Shown here: piece by piece, positions 1 through 10,917 of the stretch | How positions within the stretch are numbered: position 1 is the stretch's first letter | Layout of the letters: every line of letters starts with the position of its first letter | NCBI RefSeq assembly: GCF_036785885.1 | Contig: NC_092317.1 | Coordinates: forward strand, 39,483,329 to 39,547,328 | Length of the DNA: 64,000 nucleotides | From: Coffea arabica | Taxonomy: Eukaryota; Streptophyta; Magnoliopsida; Gentianales; Rubiaceae | Reading direction: 5' to 3' | Made by a program: the position numbers and the translations under genes | The notes under the pieces: model-generated | Databases searched by the model: none | The model's input: only the letters and a program-made list of their open reading frames with translations | Told to the model about the DNA's origin: nothing

Positions 1-1194
1 GTTCAAGAGAGGATGTCCCGACCCGTAGGGTGAATGAGGTAGAAACATCCTTCATCCAACAACAAATTTCTGAATTGACATCTTTCGTACGACAATTAGC
101 TGTGGAAAGTGCCCCACAAGCCAAGGTGTGTGAGGTATGTGTTGCCTTGGGTCATTCTACAGAGATGTGTCCACTAGTTCAAGAAAAAAATGCAGAATAA
201 GTGAACATGGCCGGCCACGTGCCCGCGCCAAGAAAGCAGTATGACCCTTATTCAAGCACCTACAATCCTGGTTGGAGAGATCATCCCAACCTCAGTTATG
301 GAGGGAACAGGCAATCCAATTTCGTACCAAATAGGCAGCAAGGGTACCAGCAGCAGTACCAGTCTCGCCAACCACCACCCCTTCAAACTCAAGTCCGTCC
401 ATGGAAGAGATGATGAAACAACTACTCGCGAATTAACAAAAGACGGATTCAGACCTGCAAAGCATGAGGAATAAACTGGGGCAAGTGCAATCATTGCAAA
501 CTCAAGTAAATCAAATGGCCATCGCGATCAACCGTTTGGAGTCCCAGGTTCAAGGAAAGTTGCTATCTCAACCTGAGTTGAACCCGAAGAATGTGAGCGC
601 CATGACCTTGAGGAGTGGCAAGGAGGTCCAAGGACCCGAATCGGTGATTCCTAAGGACAAGGACGAGGAACGAATCGAGAAAGAGTTGGAAGAGGAGAGC
701 AGAGACACCAGAGATCCCAAGGTCTTCGGACCCAATCATTACAGTTAGGACTAATCCACCTCCCTTTCCTAGCAGGTTAGAAAAATCAAAAAAGCTGGAC
801 AAGGAGAAAGAGGTCCTAGAGAACTTTCGCAAGGTGGAAATCAACATTCCCCTACTGGATGCGATCAAGCAAATACCCCTATATGCAAAGTTTTTGAGGG
901 TCGTGTATGTCAATCGAATGCGGTTGAAAGGAAATAAACGGGTTATAATGGGGGAGAACGTGTCGGCAATCTTACAAAGGAAGTTTCCACCGAAGTGCGG
1001 GGACCCAGGTATGTTCACTATTCCCTGTAGGATAGGTAATACCTTGATTGGTAGAGCCATGTTGAATTTAGGAGCCTTAATTAATGTTATGCCAAAGTCC
1101 ATATATGCTTCTTTGAATTTAGACTCTTTAAAAGAGAGTGGGATAATAATCCAACTGGCTGACCGAACCAATGCATACCCTGACGGGTTGATTG
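1..1194 (+). pseudogene. Ty3-type gag-protease fragment, decayed
   Basis: This is the 3' part of a gag gene running into the protease of a plant Ty3 (Athila/Tat-like) retrotransposon. Reading from base 2, the frame gives a CCHC zinc knuckle (C-x2-C-x4-H-x4-C, about 131-172), the 'YDPYSSTYNPGWRDHPN' gag motif, then 'MTLRSGKEVQGPE' (601-640) and a protease segment ending in 'INVMPKSIYASLNL' (about 1081-1125). Stops near 198 and 412 and frame changes show it is dead. The protease motif reads N-L-G-A where the family has D-L-G-A/S, so the catalytic aspartate is lost. Coding stops abruptly where the LTR-like block begins. RT and integrase are absent. The left edge is outside the window. Confidence 0.85.
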
Positions 1195-2682
1195 TGCAAT
1201 AATAATAATAATAACCTAAATACCACTAAAAGCAATCAATAATTAATCCTAGGTACTGGAGTAGGGACTCTAGGTGTGCAATGGGTTACTTGATTCATTC
1301 TGTTCTCGAAGAGTTTGCTTAATCCGATATACCAGAATTAATTAGTTGACAAAATTTACTAAATAGTAGACAGTGGCAAGTAGGGTCGTCTCCTCAGAGA
1401 CTGGGGATATTTGTCTCTTTGAGATTCCAATTGGTGAAGGGGAATTTTATCGGAATAAAACTAAAAGCAATTAAGCAATTCACTAAAAATACATAATTAA
1501 CTAACACGAATATAGGCAGGAATTAAATCAAGAATAGATAAATTCTAGTCAAGGATACAACTACTCAGACACAGTCCACTTACCCGATCATTGATGCAAG
1601 GGAGGTTCACTTAATTTATTAATATGCTAGTTATAGTCGCCGACGAACTCTAACGACCAGTTTTTTCTTAATTTATTGGTAACCAAGGTACGACCATTGA
1701 TTACCCCTAACCAGAAAATACTTTTAAGTATGACCGTAGGAATTAATTTTCCAATTGCATTAAGATCTAGAAAAACCTAGCCCCAATCAATAACACGATA
1801 CGAGGGTTATTTAAATTAGATTGCACGTTCCCCTAGTGTGTAAATACGCCAGTTGCCACTAATATTAATCAATCAAACAATTATGGATTTAATTGACTAA
1901 TTTGGCAGGAGATTAATAAGTCACATTGAACATCGGGCCCTTGACATCCAATTAACAAAATAATTCCATGGAAATTCAAATAGGCAACGTGCAAATATTA
2001 ATAAATTAAGAAATGCGTGAAAACTAATTAGATCTCACAGATATTTGGGACTGCGCCATCGAGTTGATCCTTGACTAGATGGAAGGTTTAGCCATGCCGC
2101 ATAAATAAATTTCCACGCAAATTAATTGATTCACAAGGCATCCCATCTTTCACTAAAAATTCAAGAAGTAAAGCTATTTTTCAAAGGGAAATAAGGCCGA
2201 ACAGTTTGTACGCATCCACGGCCGACAAAGGAGCCAAAGCAAAAGAAAATATCCTATGACTAAAAAACAATGCCTAACTACCTACGTTTGTTTCTAAAAA
2301 GAAACCATGACTAATGCTCTCCCGTGGTCCCCACAAATTTGAAGGTAAAAAGGAGTAAAAGAGCTGTGGCTCTGCCGAATTTCCTCTCCTTTTGTGTTTC
2401 CTCTTGCTGGTAAGAGTCCTAGTCAGCAACTCTTCTAATCAGCCAAAAGAAATGCAATCCGTCTGTAGCTTTATGTAGGCCAGTTTTATGAGACTTTTTG
2501 GACTCTTTTACGTGTGGAGCAATTTCCTCCAACAGGTCCCCCTTTTTAGCACTTTTCAGTTCCCCTTCCTGTAGATAGGTTCAAATACCAAATATAAGTA
2601 TATATTAACAATTTAAAACACTATTTGGCAAGGACAAAGGGGGAAATTAACAATAAAATTACTAACAATTAACACCCTATCA
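1195..2682 (-). mobile_element. Probable solo or truncated LTR, 1.49 kb
   Basis: This non-coding block begins with TG (TGCAATAATAAT) exactly where the gag-protease frame is cut and ends with CA (CACCCTATCA). On the minus strand it therefore runs from TGATAGGGTGTT to TTATTGCA, which looks like LTR ends. No ORF, PBS, polypurine tract or second copy is present, and I saw no target-site duplication. The insertion after the protease frame supports a discrete element. The minus orientation is only a guess from the TGATAGGGTG start. Confidence 0.45.
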
Positions 2683-2744
2683 GTTTATCACTTATTTTTA
2701 TATTATTTAATTTTCCAATTATTTCATCTAAATCTTTATTATAA

Positions 2745-2967
2745 TCTTTTTCTATCCTTTACTATTGTTTAGTTTATTAATTCTTTATTCTAATAAGTCT
2801 AACCTCTGGTGTAGTAATACTAATAATCTTATTATATTATTTTGTTTTGGATATGTTTTATCTCCTAAACTAGTTCCTAAATGCCTAGTGAAACCTTCAG
2901 ACTCTTAATAATACTTTTGTGAATTTATATATGATTCTCTATGATACTTATTTTCTTCTAAGTTCAT
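2745..2967 (-). pseudogene. Badnavirus P2-like remnant
   Basis: This frame starts at an ATG (2965-2967) that overlaps the stop of the upstream frame by one base. It encodes a short polar protein with the motif 'YPKQNNIIRLLVLLHQRL' followed by a leucine/glutamate stretch. The pattern (aromatic-rich start, then P-x-Q-N-N-x-I-x-x-L-L, then a coiled coil) resembles the small P2 protein of badna-/tungro-type pararetroviruses. Two stop codons interrupt it. Its orientation is opposite to the coat-protein remnant at 3.3-5.6 kb, so the two pieces are rearranged or come from separate integrations. Confidence 0.45.
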
Positions 2968-3250
2968 TAACTAAGAGATATGTTTTTTATTTCTATTAGT
3001 AAACTTTGTATCTTTTTATAACTATCTTCTAATTCAATTGATTGTCTTTTTATTTCTTCTAAAATATTTTCCAGAGATTTTTCTAGCTGTTCTCCGTGTA
3101 GTTTTCTGATATTTTTTAATTCTTCCAACTATCTTAGTTTCTTAATAATACTAATATTCTAGGCTTTTGCATACTTCTGGTTTTCTACTAATTCTTTTAT
3201 TAGTTTATTTTTATTTTTGAGATGTTCTAATACATGAGAGTAATTACAAG
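2967..3250 (-). pseudogene. Badnavirus P1-like remnant (coiled-coil)
   Basis: The minus strand has a lysine- and glutamate-rich reading frame of about 90 codons with two internal stops. It is predicted to form a long coiled coil. Its stop codon overlaps the ATG of the next minus-strand frame by one base (TAATG, 2965-2969). Badnaviruses join their small ORFs by just such one-base overlaps. Assignment rests on arrangement, composition and the neighbouring frame, not on a strong motif. It is an old, inactive copy. Confidence 0.4.
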
Positions 3251-3299
3251 TGTGTTATAGAGAAAAAATGGATATCCATTAATTCTCTATATTGTAATG

Positions 3300-5575
3300 A
3301 TTGTTGGATGACAGGTTTTGAAGACGAGACGAGTCTAAGAGAAGAAAGAAAAAGAAACGCAGATCAGAGCCAGAGGAAATCACCTGATTTAGATGATATG
3401 TTGCCTGAAGTCCAGGCTATTAGAAGTAAGGTAGACCCTATTTTCCCATTCCTAAATGGTGGAAATGCCCAAAACCTCAGCCAAAATTATCCCCATATTA
3501 CCCAAAGTGCCTCAAAATCCTTGAAGAAGAAAAATCTCAAAACCCACCTTCTAAATGTCAAAAACAACAACCTCTTACCATGAATCCAACACCAATACCA
3601 CAAGTTTGCATGTTTCAACTCTCAGAATTTCCACTCTTTAAACTTGTACTATGCTAGACATGTTTCAAAAATTAAAAATGCCTCAACCACAGTCCTACCC
3701 TTTGGTAATATTTCTCCAATAAATGAAGCAGAAAATGTCTTGAGTTGGCAAACGGAGAACTCTATTGCTCAGAATAAAGTTCTTTCCACTCTTAAAGAAA
3801 AGGTGACAGATGTCCATACTCGTCTTGGAAGAGTAGAGAGCAAAATGGACAAACATGCCAAGGAAGTACATCATATGATCAAGGTGTTGGAACAATGACT
3901 ATCAGAATTTAAACACAATTATCCAGTATCAGGAGTTACTTCAAGCCAATTTGTAGAATAGTAAGCTAAAGATGCACAATTTCTCAAGAGACAGATAGAA
4001 AGCCTCAAAACAACTGGTACTTTTACCATTCAACAATCCTCTCACTCTCTTAACCAGAACTCCAACTTACAACCTTTTATGCTAGATCTTTGGTTCAACC
4101 ACAACAAACAAATCTCTTTTATGGTGCACCTATTTCCTATCAAAATACCCAACCATTTCCTTCCTACCCCGAAACTCCTCAATTAAATTTTGATTTTGTT
4201 GCATGGTGTCATGCACAAAGAGCAAAAAAGGCTAAAGCTGCTAAAGCAACTAGAGAAGCTGCAAGAACTGAAAAGAAAAAGCAAAGCGAAAAGTGGAATC
4301 ATTCAAGGGGCAAGAAGGAAAAAGAGGCGCTAATGATTTCCACAAATCTTTGAGTTCTATAATTTAGAATTATCATGATCAACAAATTCCTCACATTTCA
4401 ATCATCCAGGGACAAGAATATGATGATGATTTATCTAATCAGGAATCTAATTTATAGAACTCAACAGAAGAAGGCATGTCGAACACATCTTTTGAACAAA
4501 TCTTTGAGTCCATTGAAGTATAACAGGAACCTGTTATATACATGGCTAGATTTGGGGAGGAACCAATAGTTGAAAATCTAGAAGATCAAGAAGAAATAGG
4601 AGAATTGCATCAAACCCACTCATCCAACAAGACAAAAGTGGGAACTCAAATCTTCACTATAGATGATATTCCTCTAGCCAAATGGGCCAAAAGATTTTAA
4701 AATTTTCAAACTTGGATGACTACCAAGAAATTGGTAGAGATAGTAATTTTGAAATTCTTTCAGAATTTTTTGCTCGATTTGCAAGTACCTTGAAAGACTG
4801 GTGGAGTACTTTATAGAAGTTAGAAAGATTGCATTTTCTCACTCGAAAAGAATTTTTCGAAGTAACAACTCTCATTCATCAAGTTTTCCTTCAAAATCTT
4901 GCAGAAGATAGAGATTTGAAAAGAAAGGAATTCTTCCAGATGAAATGTTACTCTTATGATCAAAAGGATATGGATAAACATTTCAATAAAATAATCTGGA
5001 TTTTCTATATTCTTGGTGCTGATATGAATCTTAAGCAAGCTTTTCCAGGGTCTCTTCCAAAATTACTTGCCGAAGAAGCAGAAATCTATATTCAAAACAA
5101 ATATAGATCAATCCTTACTCTATCAGCAGGACAAACCAGATAAGCAATTTTCCTCTCTCTTGAAGATATTTATCATAAAGGAAAGTCATGCAACAATATC
5201 TTAGAGGAGATTCTTATCTGGATAAAGCATGCAAAAAATCGGAGTTGAATGTAAAAGAAAGATGAACATCTTGCAAGCCTTCCAAGAAAAGATATACGAA
5301 GATTAAGGCATTTTCTTCAAAATATTCTCCTCTAAAAAAGAAATGGAAATACTTCAAAAAGAAAAAGAATAAATTATGATCATCTAGAAAAGATATACGA
5401 AGATTAAGGCATTTTTTTCAAAATATTCTCCTCTAAAAAAGAAATGGAAATACTTCAAAAAGAAAAAGAATAAATTAGGATCATCTAGAAAATCAGGCAA
5501 CAAGAGAGACAGATGGTTCATTTGTCATCAAAGAGTTCACTATGCAAGAAATTGCCCTCAAAACAAAAAAGAGAT
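3300..5575 (+). pseudogene. Endogenous pararetrovirus polyprotein remnant
   Basis: This is a decayed piece of a Caulimoviridae-type polyprotein (petuvirus/florendovirus-like), covering the linker and coat-protein part. Recognisable pieces in order are: a segment near 3480-3590 with a 'YYPKCLKILEEE' motif; a coiled-coil segment (3690-3895) with 'WQTENSIAQNKVL'; a proline/glutamine then lysine-rich segment (4090-4330); the coat-protein core (about 4690-5140, 'LKDWWSTL' and 'KEFFQMKCYSYD'); a lysine-rich basic stretch (5285-5510); and a CCHC-like knuckle (5513-5560) whose first cysteine is replaced by tryptophan. Several stops, frame changes and a 101-bp tandem duplication inactivate it. Protease and RT are absent. 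The virus genus is inferred from memory of family motifs. Confidence 0.75.
5285..5486. repeat. Tandem duplication, 2 x 101 bp
   Basis: Two near-identical copies (5285-5385 and 5386-5486) lie head to tail inside the basic coat-protein segment of the pararetroviral remnant. Because 101 is not a multiple of three, the duplication itself shifts the reading frame. Confidence 0.95.
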
Positions 5576-5676
5576 CATATATATGTATATACACATATAT
5601 ATACACATATATACATATATATGCACATATATGTACATATATATAAATATAAATATACACGTGCGCGTATATATAT
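5576..5676. repeat. Microsatellite-like TA/CA/TG tract
   Basis: About 100 bp of alternating pyrimidine-purine steps (ATAT, ACAC and ATGT mixed, ending in GTGCGCGTATATATA). It abuts the 3' limit of the pararetroviral remnant. The minus-strand ORF reading through it encodes Tyr/Ile repeats and is not a gene. Confidence 0.9.
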
Positions 5677-6129
5677 TTAATAAATCCAATTGCTCGTTTC
5701 TCAAAATCATCAATTCTTTGAGGCAATTAGATATGATTTGTTGATGCTGCAGGTGGTGATATGTTTCAAAGAAAGCTTGCCAAGATTGATGCTAGTATTG
5801 TAGAAACTAGAAAGAAAAATTAGTTTCTTAGAAAGCCTAAGTTGATGAATGTCTCAACCGGTTTGAATTAGTTTACTTGTCGAAACCGAAATTTAAAATC
5901 TGAGCTAGTTTATTATACCAAAACCAGAATGATGCTAGTTGTTGAAACCAGAAATTTTGTTTTAATTTATACAAATACTTTGTCTCTTGATTGGCACTCT
6001 TATGTTGTGAAGTTGTGGTACTTGATTGGTAAAAAGTTACTGAAATGTTGGACTCTCGTAGCGATAAAATTTAGTAGGCTATTTTAACTAAATTGAAAAA
6101 CTGGAATATAACTTTTCAAATATTTGTAA
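5677..6129. other. Non-coding flank upstream of the hAT gene
   Basis: AT-rich sequence without a supported gene. It probably includes the left end of the hAT element (CCGGTTT/AAACCGAAA-type motifs near 5855-5960), but I could not define a terminal inverted repeat. Confidence 0.4.
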
Positions 6130-7765
6130 TGGACTCTACTAAAGAAACTCCATCTCTAATACCAAGTACGACACCAAGTACGTCAATTTCGGAAAATCAA
6201 TCTCTAACATGGGGCAAGACAGATTTTGTATGGTCTCATTGTAGAAAAGATTTTATGTCCGACAAGAAAGTTAAGTGCTTGATATGTCTTCACTATGGAA
6301 AAAAGATTCGACGTGGTGGTATCAATCGATTCAAGTAACACCTTGTAGGCGTAAAAGGGGAGACAACACCTTGTTCGAAGGTTGTGGTGCAGATTAGATT
6401 TGAAATGCAAGAAAACTTGAAAGCTGTGGAAGGTAAAGTAAAAAGCTTGCAAGAATGCTTAAGGGGAAGTGATTTATATGGTCAAAATCTAAGACAACAT
6501 GAAGAGCAAGTATACATGCAAGATGAAGATGATATTTAAGAGATTCAACCACCTCTCACTGTTGAAACTTTAAAGAAGAAAAAAAATTGTTCAACAGCAT
6601 GAAAAAGGAAAACCAATAGGAACTTTTTTTATGCCAAGAACTACTCTAGAAGGTCAACCATCCATCAAAAGCGTGATACAAGGCAAAGAATCCAAAAAAA
6701 AAAGCTTGATCTTGATAGTTGCGAAGTGGATAATTAATGCTTGCATCCCATTCAATGCAGTAAACTCTACATATTACCAGACAATATTTGATACTGCTTG
6801 TTCTTTTGGAGTAGGTTACAGAGCTCCTAATTTTTATGTCTTGGGTGACTATTTATTGACAAAAAATGTTGAGCAAGTTAAGAAGTTTGTTAATAGCTTT
6901 TGCACAACTTGGAAAGAAGTTGGATGCATTATCATGCATTTTTTAAATCAGTTCATTACTGCAAATCAGTTGATGCCGCAGATGCTTCAAAAACTGCAAA
7001 GATGCTACATAAGCTGTTTAGAGAAGTGGTTTTATCTGTGGGGGTGGAAAGTGTGGTACGTTTTATCATTGACAATGTTGCCAATTATTGGTTTCCATGT
7101 GCTACCCATTGCCTAAATTTGATGTTGCATGATATAGGCAAGTTAGTTGCATGATATAGGTAAGTTAGATGAGGTGAGTAAAGTGGTTGGACATGCTTCT
7201 AAGATAACAAAATACATATGTAATCATTGTTGTCCACTACATTTGATGAGAAAACACACTGGGGGAAAAAAATTATTCAACCTGCTCCTACAGATTCTAT
7301 GTTCTGAAAAGAATATGCTACAATAGTTTAATTAATCGAGCCACTTGTACAAGTTCTATTGTTAATAGTGATGAAAACCTGCTATAGTGTACTTGTATGC
7401 TCCCATGCATAAGTTAGACAAGATTCTCAAGAAGAAATAAAATAGTCGATCCTTACTTGAGAATAATTGATTCAAGATGGGATAGTCAGTTTCACAAAAA
7501 ATTTCATTCTGCTGGTTTTTAACTCAATCCTTCTTATCAATATAATTCGATTGAAATGGAAAAGCATAGGCACATGACATTAGGACTTTTTGATGCGATT
7601 GTTAGATACTCTTATGAAAATCATGGTCTAATGAGTAATCTGACAAGAGAGATGAAATTATTTCGTAAAATTGAAGGTGATTTCAGTAGAGTATCTGCCA
7701 TGCGAGATCATGGTGTCATGCTTCCAAGTACACAGAAATTAACTTCATTTTTATTGATGATTTGA
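6130..7765 (+). pseudogene. hAT transposase, 5' part (BED finger and DUF659)
   Basis: This is the first half of a dead hAT-superfamily transposase. A BED zinc finger is seen at about 6215-6395 (W-S-H, C-L-I-C, then H...C) with a stop (TAA, 6336-6338) in place of the expected glutamine. It is followed by a DUF659-type segment ('ACIPFNAVNS', 'APNFYVLGDYLL', about 6735-6870). After that the frame shifts and parts are deleted around 6930 and 7090; 'CATHCLNLMLHDIGKL' is still visible (7100-7146). A last stretch near 7550-7725 matches the conserved region before the C-terminal dimerisation domain. That domain is not here but at 13294 onward, after the Helitron. Confidence 0.85.
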
Positions 7766-8088
7766 TTTTAATTGTATAATACTATGATCTGATTTTTTAT
7801 TTATCAACATAAGTAGATAAAGAGCCGAAGGGTTTCGTCGTTCCGCGCATGATTTCGTCGTCCTCACGTGACCCCCTCATCCTCTCCGCGCATTGCGCGG
7901 GATCCTCTTCCTTTTCCATTTTTAACCCTATAAGCCAGCGCCGCTCCTCCTCACCTCTGCCTGTTCCTTTTTTTTTTTTTTTCTAATTTCTAACCCTAAG
8001 AGTATCGTATCTTATCTCCCGCCGCTCTTCCTCCTGCTCTCCCTTCTTTCCCCTTTGCTCTCCCTTGCCCTATCCGTATACCTCCATT

Positions 8089-8458
8089 ACTCCCTTTCCT
8101 CCTTCCCTTTACTCTACAACATTATTCCCATTTGCAGAAACAGCGCCGCCCCTCCTCTCCTCTGACTTTTTTTTTTTTTTTTTTAAATTTCTGGACCTAA
8201 TTTCTGCTTAGCCTCCATCATTTTCATTAGCAATAGGTTAATTTCTGCTTTCTTCTGCCAACTCCATTCAGCTACTCCCTTTCCTCTTTCCCTTTACTCT
8301 ACAGCATCATTCCCATTTGCAGAGACAGCGCCGCCCCTCCTCTCCTCTGCCTTTCCTTTTTTTTTAAAAAAAATTTCTGGACCTAATTTCTGCTTAGTCT
8401 CCATCATTTTCATTAGCAATAGGTTAATTTCAGCTTTCTTCTGCCAACTCCATTCAGT
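8089..8458. repeat. Tandem duplication, 2 x 185 bp
   Basis: Two copies (about 8089-8273 and 8274-8458) share a pyrimidine-rich block, a 'CAGCGCCGCCCCTCC' motif, a poly-T run and a 'TTCTGGACCTAATTTCTGC' motif. They lie near the left end of the Helitron in sequence that looks like a 5' leader region of a captured gene. Confidence 0.9.
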
Positions 8459-9712
8459 TGAACCCGTTTTCTTTTTAAAGCTTGGTGATTTTCCTCTTTT
8501 CCTTTGATTTTGCTTTTCTCGTTGGCTTGTGAAGGCCACCAAATTTCTCATTTTCTCTTAAATGTGGTCTCAAACAAGCTTTTCTATTCCAAACGTGGGC
8601 TCAAACGTGCTGCACTGTTTCGGTACATTTGGTTCTTGCAAGGAAACAAATAAAGCACATGTGCCATGAGGTAAGAACCAAGAATATTTCAATTTTTGTT
8701 TGAATTAGAGTAAATTGATTTTTTGATTTGATTAATCCTGTCTAGGTTTTAAATGTATAGGGTTTGGCAATGTTTAAGAATCCATGGCCAGGATAGTGCT
8801 GAGATTCATGGGTGTTATGTAATCAGTTGAGCCCGTCAGGATTTGTTGCAAGAGATCGTCTTGGAGAGGCAAGTGCTTGTTTATTTTGATGGTATATTGT
8901 GGATTGTAGCTTGAAATAATACTGTACAAATAGTTCTTTAATTCAACTATTTCTTGATGCTATGCAGATTCGATGTTCGGATGCTATTCATTGACTTTTC
9001 GAAGGGTTTCCTAAGGTTCATGTTTTTCGTTTTTGCATTTCCTGGTCGCAATATGGCGACAATGGTGTTGGGAACTTGGTCTAATTTACTGGTTTTTAAT
9101 AGCTTGCCTGTTGCATTTGGTGGTTTGGTGTTTTTTTTGTTGGTTTCCTCCTCTTTCTCATTTTTTGCATCAAATGAGATGCATATTTCAAATTTTGAGA
9201 TATTGGTTTACTCGTTGTGTGAGGAAATAATTAGGTTGAATGATTAGTTGCATTATCAATGAAATAATTTGGAATTGTATGTGGATAAGTATCAGTTGAG
9301 TTGAAGGTTAGTAATTATGTGACCAATAATATTTCCAGTTCAATGTTCCACTAATCTACCGCTTTCAGCAGTTTTCTTCCTCAAACTTCCTCTATCTTTT
9401 CTCCCATTCCTACCTCTCTCATTCTCCTACTTCTGCTTTCTCTCCTCCCTCTCTCGTTGTATCAAAAGATTTTGCTATGTTTCTATCTGTCTCATTTTCT
9501 TCCCCTCTTAGATTTGAGTTCTGTTTTGTTAGATTTGCTTTTGATGATTATAAAGGTTTCCTTCTCTTGTGCCTTTTAGATGGTTACATGAATTTTGATT
9601 ATTGTTTGTATTTTTGTTATCACATCATTCTGGGATGCTTAGCTTCCCTTTTTTTCTTTTTATTTTATATTTTTTCTTTGTAGTCCATGATTTTTCTTTT
9701 TCCTCTCAAATT
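8459..9712. other. Helitron interior without a supported gene
   Basis: T-rich sequence between the tandem duplication and the first kinase exon. Short ORFs (for example 8954-9247) have hydrophobic, T-rich translations and no recognisable domain. It may be the captured upstream region or first intron of the kinase gene, but nothing here proves that. Confidence 0.4.
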
Positions 9713-10917
9713 TTCAACCAAGCATATATGGCCAAAGAAAGCAACTGGAGAAGTTGTTGCTTTAAAGAAGATACGCATGGACAATGAAAAAGAAGGGTTA
9801 TTGTTATTCTACCCAATTTCTTATTTTCTTAGCTTATGACATTTTAATTTCCTTAGTGGATAAATGGTTATGCCTGCTCTTTTTAGAACACTCATAATTT
9901 TTTCTTGTAGTTTCCTGTAACTGCCATGCATGAAATAAAAATTCTAAGGAAGTTGTAGCATGAAAATGTCATTAAACTGAAAGAGATTGTGGCCTCTCCT
10001 GGTACTCATCCTTCTCCATATGTTCAGAGTGGTTATTTAATTCATAAACATCAAACATATACTATATGTTTTGTTGTCTTACATATAATAAACTCTTTTT
10101 CAGATCATGAGGTTGATAAGCAAGTGAATCAAGGTAACTAGACGTGCAGAAATTTTCAAGTTTGTGGTTCCTGTTTCTGTAAGAATTCAATGCCCCTGAA
10201 CTCCCAAATATTGAGATCGAAAATGATATTTTGTTTTTGAAATGCAGAAGGTAATAGATACAAAGGCAGTATTTACATGATTTTTGGGTATATGGACCAC
10301 AGCTTGACGGGACTTGCTGATTGTCCTGGATTGAGATTTACAATTCAACATATCAATGTATGTGACCTTGGACAAGGAGGATTTACTCATTATAATGAGC
10401 ATCCATCACTTTTTTTTTTTGTCAACAAAGCATCCATCACTCAACTTGTTCTAATAATATGTATTTGTAGTGTTATATGAAGTAGCTGCTTACTGGTCTT
10501 CACTACTGTCATCTCAATAACGTGCAGATATCAAAGGTTAACTTTTTTATTCTTTTCTAAACATATTATCTAGGATTTTAGGTGTGCATATGATACTATG
10601 TTCTGGTTTTTGGTTTGGCAGGCTCCAGTATGCTCATAGATATAAGGGAAACCTGAAGCTAGCAGATTTTGGACTACCATAATCATTCTCCAATAACCAC
10701 AGTCCATGGATGATGATTTTCCCTTATAGCTGACCCATGTCTTTGATATTATAACTTAATTTTCAATCAAGAAAATTTACTCTTCTATGTATTGAGCAGA
10801 CCTTCAGAGTTGCTTCTTGGAGCTACGAAATATGATTCGGCAGTAGACATGTGGTTAGTTGGCTGTATTTCTGCTGAACTTTTGCATGAAAAACAAATCT
10901 TACCTAGAAAAAATGAG
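9713..10917 (+). pseudogene. Captured CDKC-type kinase gene fragment with introns
   Basis: Exon pieces of a plant cyclin-dependent kinase C gene lie in correct order, separated by introns with GT..AG ends. They are: 9713-9796 (VALKK lysine region and 'IRMDNEKEG'), 9911-10001 ('HENVIKLKEIVASPG'), 10104-10133, 10248-10357 ('EYMDH..LTGLA' equivalent), 10471-10536 ('LLTGLHYCHLNNV'), about 10621-10680 ('LKLADFGL') and 10800-10917 ('[16 protein letters not shown]'). It is dead: there is a frameshift before VALKK, TAG stops in exons 2 and 5, a small deletion that removes the HRD catalytic motif, and a frameshift before DFG. Retained introns show capture from genomic DNA, not a processed copy. CDKC normally phosphorylates the RNA polymerase II tail. 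Confidence 0.85.

Noticed and set aside
563..1171. 202-residue minus-strand ORF
   Set aside because: It is the antisense shadow of the gag-protease fragment, which has clear family motifs on the plus strand.
5493..5726. Minus-strand ORF rich in Tyr/Ile
   Set aside because: Product of the TA/CA microsatellite.
8954..9787. Hydrophobic ORFs in the Helitron as small membrane proteins
   Set aside because: T-rich DNA on the plus strand gives Phe/Leu-rich translations by chance; several frames look the same.
9713..10917. Working CDKC kinase gene
   Set aside because: Exons are real but carry TAG stops, frameshifts and a deletion through the HRD catalytic motif, and both ends of the kinase are missing.
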